Below, piece after piece: positions 6,673 to 9,260 of a stretch of DNA of 9,260 bases. The notes under the pieces were generated by a model. It was not told where the DNA came from and ran no database searches. It saw nothing but the letters and a program-made list of their open reading frames with translations. Each line of letters starts with the position of its first letter. Positions within the stretch are counted from its first letter, which is position 1. The DNA comes from Planctomycetaceae bacterium (lineage in GTDB: Bacteria; Planctomycetota; Planctomycetia; Pirellulales; Thermoguttaceae): contig DOMV01000099.1 of the NCBI GenBank assembly GCA_003509805.1, positions 174 through 9,433 of the forward strand, in the 5' to 3' direction. The translations under genes were made by a program, and so were the position numbers.

Positions 6673-6700
6673 GCTTGACATCCATTGCTTGACATCCGTT
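6673..6700. repeat. 14-bp tandem repeat, two units
   Basis: GCTTGACATCCATT (6673-6686) is followed by GCTTGACATCCGTT (6687-6700), with one mismatch. It sits between the stop codon of the membrane protein and the terminator hairpin. Each unit contains TTGACA, the consensus -35 hexamer, but no -10 follows at the correct spacing, so no promoter is called. Confidence 0.75.
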
Positions 6701-6710
6701 GGGCGCGAAA

Positions 6711-6740
6711 GAAAACCCCGTCGAAAACGGCGGGGTTTTC
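6711..6740. terminator. Strong bidirectional intrinsic terminator
   Basis: GAAAACCCCGTCG and CGGCGGGGTTTTC form a 13-bp stem with one G-T pair around an AAAA loop. The A-rich left arm and T-rich right arm supply a U-tract in both directions. It lies between the converging membrane-protein gene (stop at 6645-6647) and the autotransporter gene (stop at 6805-6803) and so should end both transcripts. Confidence 0.9.
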
Positions 6741-6758
6741 TTGTGTGATTGCGGCGTT

Positions 6759-6797
6759 GTCGAGCACTGTCGTCGAGCATCGTCGTCGAGCATCGGC
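6759..6797. repeat. 13-bp tandem repeat, three units
   Basis: GTCGAGCACTGTC (6759-6771), GTCGAGCATCGTC (6772-6784) and GTCGAGCATCGGC (6785-6797) stand in a row between the terminator and the autotransporter stop codon. They are non-coding as the neighbouring genes are read here. Confidence 0.8.
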
Positions 6798-6802
6798 GCC
6801 GA

Positions 6803-9260
6803 TTACCAATGCTTGGTGATGCCGATTTGCCCGGTATGGGCGATCGCTTTGTAACCGACGTCGAAATCGTAGTCGGCGAAGAAGAACATGGTGCGCCGCG
6901 GGGTCAGGTAGGCTTGGCAGCCGACGCCGACGTTGAGCGTTTCCGTTCCGAGATCGATTCCTCGAAATTCCCTCGAAACGAGCGGGGTGTTGACATCGAC
7001 GAAGGTCGCGTTGACGTTGGCGTAATCGTCACCGGCGATCTTATGGCCGTATTGCAGGCGACCGTCGACGCTGAAATCTTCGATCACCCGCCAACGGGCG
7101 TTGAGGCCGAGCCGCATCGTCAAATCCCCCAGTTCGCCGTTGGTGATCCGCTGGGCGAAAGCCGAGGATCGGCTTTCGGTGAAGTCGCCGGTCCAGGTCT
7201 GCTGGTAATCCACACCGCTGACGAGCATCAGGGTCATTCCCCGCTTCCACAGGAAGGGCCGGACGAGTTCCACGCTGCCGTAGATGGAGTTCCCGTCGTA
7301 TTCGGCTTCATGGAGGTACGCGGCGCCGTTGGGGGCGAGGAGGTTCCGCTTGTAACGGTATTCCTGGTGACCGAACCCGGCATAGGCGTTCACGTAGACG
7401 TCGTCGCTGACGTACCGTTTGGCGTACACGGCCATCCCCCAATCGTTCGCTTCGTTCTTGCCGAACCGCGAACTCAACTGCGGAGTCGCGTAATTGAGCA
7501 CCGCCCCGATCGTCGTATCGACGTTGATCCGTTTGTCGAGGGCCAGGACGACCCCGGTCCGATCCAGGGTATAGCTTTGGGCGTTCCCGTCATGCGAGGC
7601 TTCGATGGTCCGGTGGAACCCTTCCATCCAGAAATCGCGCGTCGAGGGTCCCTTGGAACCGAGTTGGCCCCGGTAGGCGGACTGGAACGCGGTCTGGGGA
7701 ATTTCCCGTTGATCCATGTTCAGGTGCTTGTAAACCGCCCGCCAGGGTTGCCACAGGGGCATGGTGAGCGAATCGGCGGCCAATTCCGAGCCCCGCATCT
7801 GGTCGAGGATCATGTTGACGACGAAATTCGAGCCTGATTGAACCATGTATTCTTCCATCGTGGAAAAATCCCCGTTGTCGAAAGCCTGCTGGAGCAGGTC
7901 GGCCGCCGCGCTCATGTTATGGCCGAGGCCGTTCATGCCGGCATAATCGCCCAGCCGGATTTGGCTGTATTCGAGATCCATGTGCCCGGTCGTCGAGGTG
8001 TCGGCGACGTATTGGGCCTGGAGCCCGAACGTCCGGTTGAAAAATCCTTCGAGTCGGCCCAGGTCGAGCGTCGAAGCGGTCGAGACGATCACGTCCGCGA
8101 TTTTCATCCCGTCTCTGAATTCGTCCGGCGGATTGGCGATCACCGTTCCGTCGAGGATCACGTTTTTGGCGACGATCATGTTCTCGTGGGGCGTGACGAA
8201 CAGGACGCCGCCTTTATCGAGCGTGAAGTCGCCGAGCGTGGAGCTCATGCTTCCGGTCGCCGTGAGTTCGGCCACGGCCCCGTTGCCGATCAAAAAGCCG
8301 TTCTCGAAGGCGGCGGTGGTGCGGAAGGTCGCGTCGCCCCCGGTGATTTCGAGCATGCCGGTCGCGTTGGCGACATTCGTTCCCGTTTTGCTGCCGTTGA
8401 TCGAGCCGCCGGTGAACGTGAACGTTCCGGTGGTGATTCGCATACCCGCCGTGTAAACGCCGGCGGAACCGACCGTGACCTCTCCCTGTCCGCGTTCGGC
8501 GAAGATGACGGCGTCACCGGGCAGGAATACGTCGGATTTTCCGGCGTTGAGCCAGTTCGCGTCGTTCGTATTCCATATCATGTTGCCTTTTTCCTCGGGC
8601 CCGTTCGTCCAAAGGAGGTTTGCATTGACACTGGAAGTGATCAACCAGAGGTTATTGTCGTCCAGTTCGAGCTCGGCCGTCTGGCGACCGCCGGCCAGGG
8701 GCGCCGTCCAATCGTCGAGACTCCCGGTAATGCCGCCGTCGGCGGTGAGCAGCCGGAATCGCCCGTTCATCCAGTTGTTCAAGACGATCGCATTTTTGTT
8801 GTCCCCGAAATCGACGCCCTTGTCGGCGTAGACGGTGTCGGATGTGTTGTCCGCCCCCAGGTCGACGAGAAGGGTGGCTCCATCGAATCGGACATTGCTT
8901 TCCAAGAGCCTGAGCCTCCCGATCGCGTTGACGTTTTCCGTGACCGTTCCGGTCGTCGCATCGACCGTGTAGGTGTTGTCGTCGGCCGAGAGGGTGCCGC
9001 CGATCGTGAATCCGGCTCCCGCGAGCACGCTTCCGTTCCCGGCAAGGATGCCGTTCTTCCCGAGGTTGAACGTACCGTTGCTGCCGGGTGCCGCGAACGA
9101 CGCTCCGCCGGAGACCCGCATCGTTCCCGATTCGATCCCGGCCGCTCCTCCGACGGCATCGCCGTTGAGCGAACTGTCGCCGTAGAGGAACATCACGGCG
9201 CCGTCACCGTCCTTGAGGAAGGAGTTGCCCGTTCCGCCGGCGATCGCATCGGCGAAGTAA
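6803..9260 (-). CDS. Autotransporter (type V secretion), N-terminus beyond window
   Basis: The frame is open from the right edge to a TAA at 6805-6803, giving 818 visible residues. GTG 9196 and ATG 9193 are internal codons, since the protein pattern continues upstream of them (AIAGGTGNSFLKDGDGAVMF). Residues 1 to about 540 are a passenger rich in Gly, Asn, Thr and Asp with short beta-strand repeats typical of a beta-helix, for example VSGGASF, NGILAGNGSV and TFTFTGGSING. Residues from about 542 (DFWMEGF, near 7636) to the end form the C-terminal translocator barrel: alternating amphipathic strands such as DVYVNAYAGFGHQEYRY and LGLNARW, ending in GITKHW with the terminal aromatic residue used for outer-membrane assembly. 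It should be exported by Sec and inserted by the Bam complex. The signal peptide is not visible. The passenger's target is unknown; adhesion or surface display is only the usual family role. It terminates at the shared hairpin 6711-6740. Confidence 0.92.
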   Translation of the reverse strand, partial: YFADAIAGGTGNSFLKDGDGAVMFLYGDSSLNGDAVGGAAGIESGTMRVSGGASFAAPGSNGTFNLGKNGILAGNGSVLAGAGFTIGGTLSADDNTYTVDATTGTVTENVNAIGRLRLLESNVRFDGATLLVDLGADNTSDTVYADKGVDFGDNKNAIVLNNWMNGRFRLLTADGGITGSLDDWTAPLAGGRQTAELELDDNNLWLITSSVNANLLWTNGPEEKGNMIWNTNDANWLNAGKSDVFLPGDAVIFAERGQGEVTVGSAGVYTAGMRITTGTFTFTGGSINGSKTGTNVANATGMLEITGGDATFRTTAAFENGFLIGNGAVAELTATGSMSSTLGDFTLDKGGVLFVTPHENMIVAKNVILDGTVIANPPDEFRDGMKIADVIVSTASTLDLGRLEGFFNRTFGLQAQYVADTSTTGHMDLEYSQIRLGDYAGMNGLGHNMSAAADLLQQAFDNGDFSTMEEYMVQSGSNFVVNMILDQMRGSELAADSLTMPLWQPWRAVYKHLNMDQREIPQTAFQSAYRGQLGSKGPSTRDFWMEGFHRTIEASHDGNAQSYTLDRTGVVLALDKRINVDTTIGAVLNYATPQLSSRFGKNEANDWGMAVYAKRYVSDDVYVNAYAGFGHQEYRYKRNLLAPNGAAYLHEAEYDGNSIYGSVELVRPFLWKRGMTLMLVSGVDYQQTWTGDFTESRSSAFAQRITNGELGDLTMRLGLNARWRVIEDFSVDGRLQYGHKIAGDDYANVNATFVDVNTPLVSREFRGIDLGTETLNVGVGCQAYLTPRRTMFFFADYDFDVGYKAIAHTGQIGITKHW

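Noticed and set aside
6673..6700. Two TTGACA sequences as promoter -35 boxes
   Set aside because: No -10-like hexamer lies 16-18 bases downstream of either, and the next element is a terminator.
6749..7837. 362-codon open frame on the plus strand
   Set aside because: It is antisense to the autotransporter barrel, whose strands and terminal Trp are clear on the minus strand, and it starts within the tandem repeats.

Overview
The window looks like a chromosomal segment of a Gram-negative bacterium of moderately high GC content (not computed). The outer-membrane autotransporter at the right end shows that the cell has an outer membrane. None of the three internal gene starts chosen here has a good Shine-Dalgarno sequence. 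The small cysteine-containing membrane protein and the autotransporter style make me think of a gut-type member of the Planctomycetota/PVC group, but this is a weak impression and not an identification.

Layout, left to right. (1) Positions 786 to the left edge, minus strand: a GNAT-family N-acetyltransferase whose 3' end lies outside the window, with a good sigma-70-type promoter at 846-874. (2) 787-1235: a non-coding region that contains one copy of a roughly 160-bp repeat. (3) 1236-4592, plus strand: a very large protein (1118 aa) that combines a glycosyltransferase-like N-terminal region, a HAD-type hydrolase domain and a C-terminal region of the kind found in COG5610-like surface-polysaccharide proteins. 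(4) 4593-4787: a gap filled by the second, inverted copy of the repeat. (5) 4788-5894, plus strand: dTDP-glucose 4,6-dehydratase (rfbB/rmlB). (6) 5895-6137: a spacer with short repeats and a possible terminator. (7) 6138-6647, plus strand: a small membrane protein with a cysteine motif. (8) 6648-6802: a convergent intergenic region with a strong bidirectional terminator between two sets of short tandem repeats. (9) 6803 to the right edge, minus strand: an autotransporter with a beta-strand-rich passenger and a complete C-terminal barrel. Its N-terminus and signal peptide are outside the window.

The two central genes fit surface-polysaccharide synthesis: RmlB makes the dTDP-4-keto-6-deoxyglucose precursor of rhamnose and related deoxysugars, and the large protein is of a type found in capsule and polysaccharide loci. 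This link is inferred from family and proximity. The most unusual observation is the pair of 159/161-bp non-coding sequences that share five collinear blocks. They lie in inverted orientation on either side of the large gene, one of them ending 7 bp before the rfbB start codon, and each has imperfect inverted ends of the form ATACCnnAAACG. They could be a small mobile element, a shared regulatory module, or the ends of a mobilised or invertible gene cassette.
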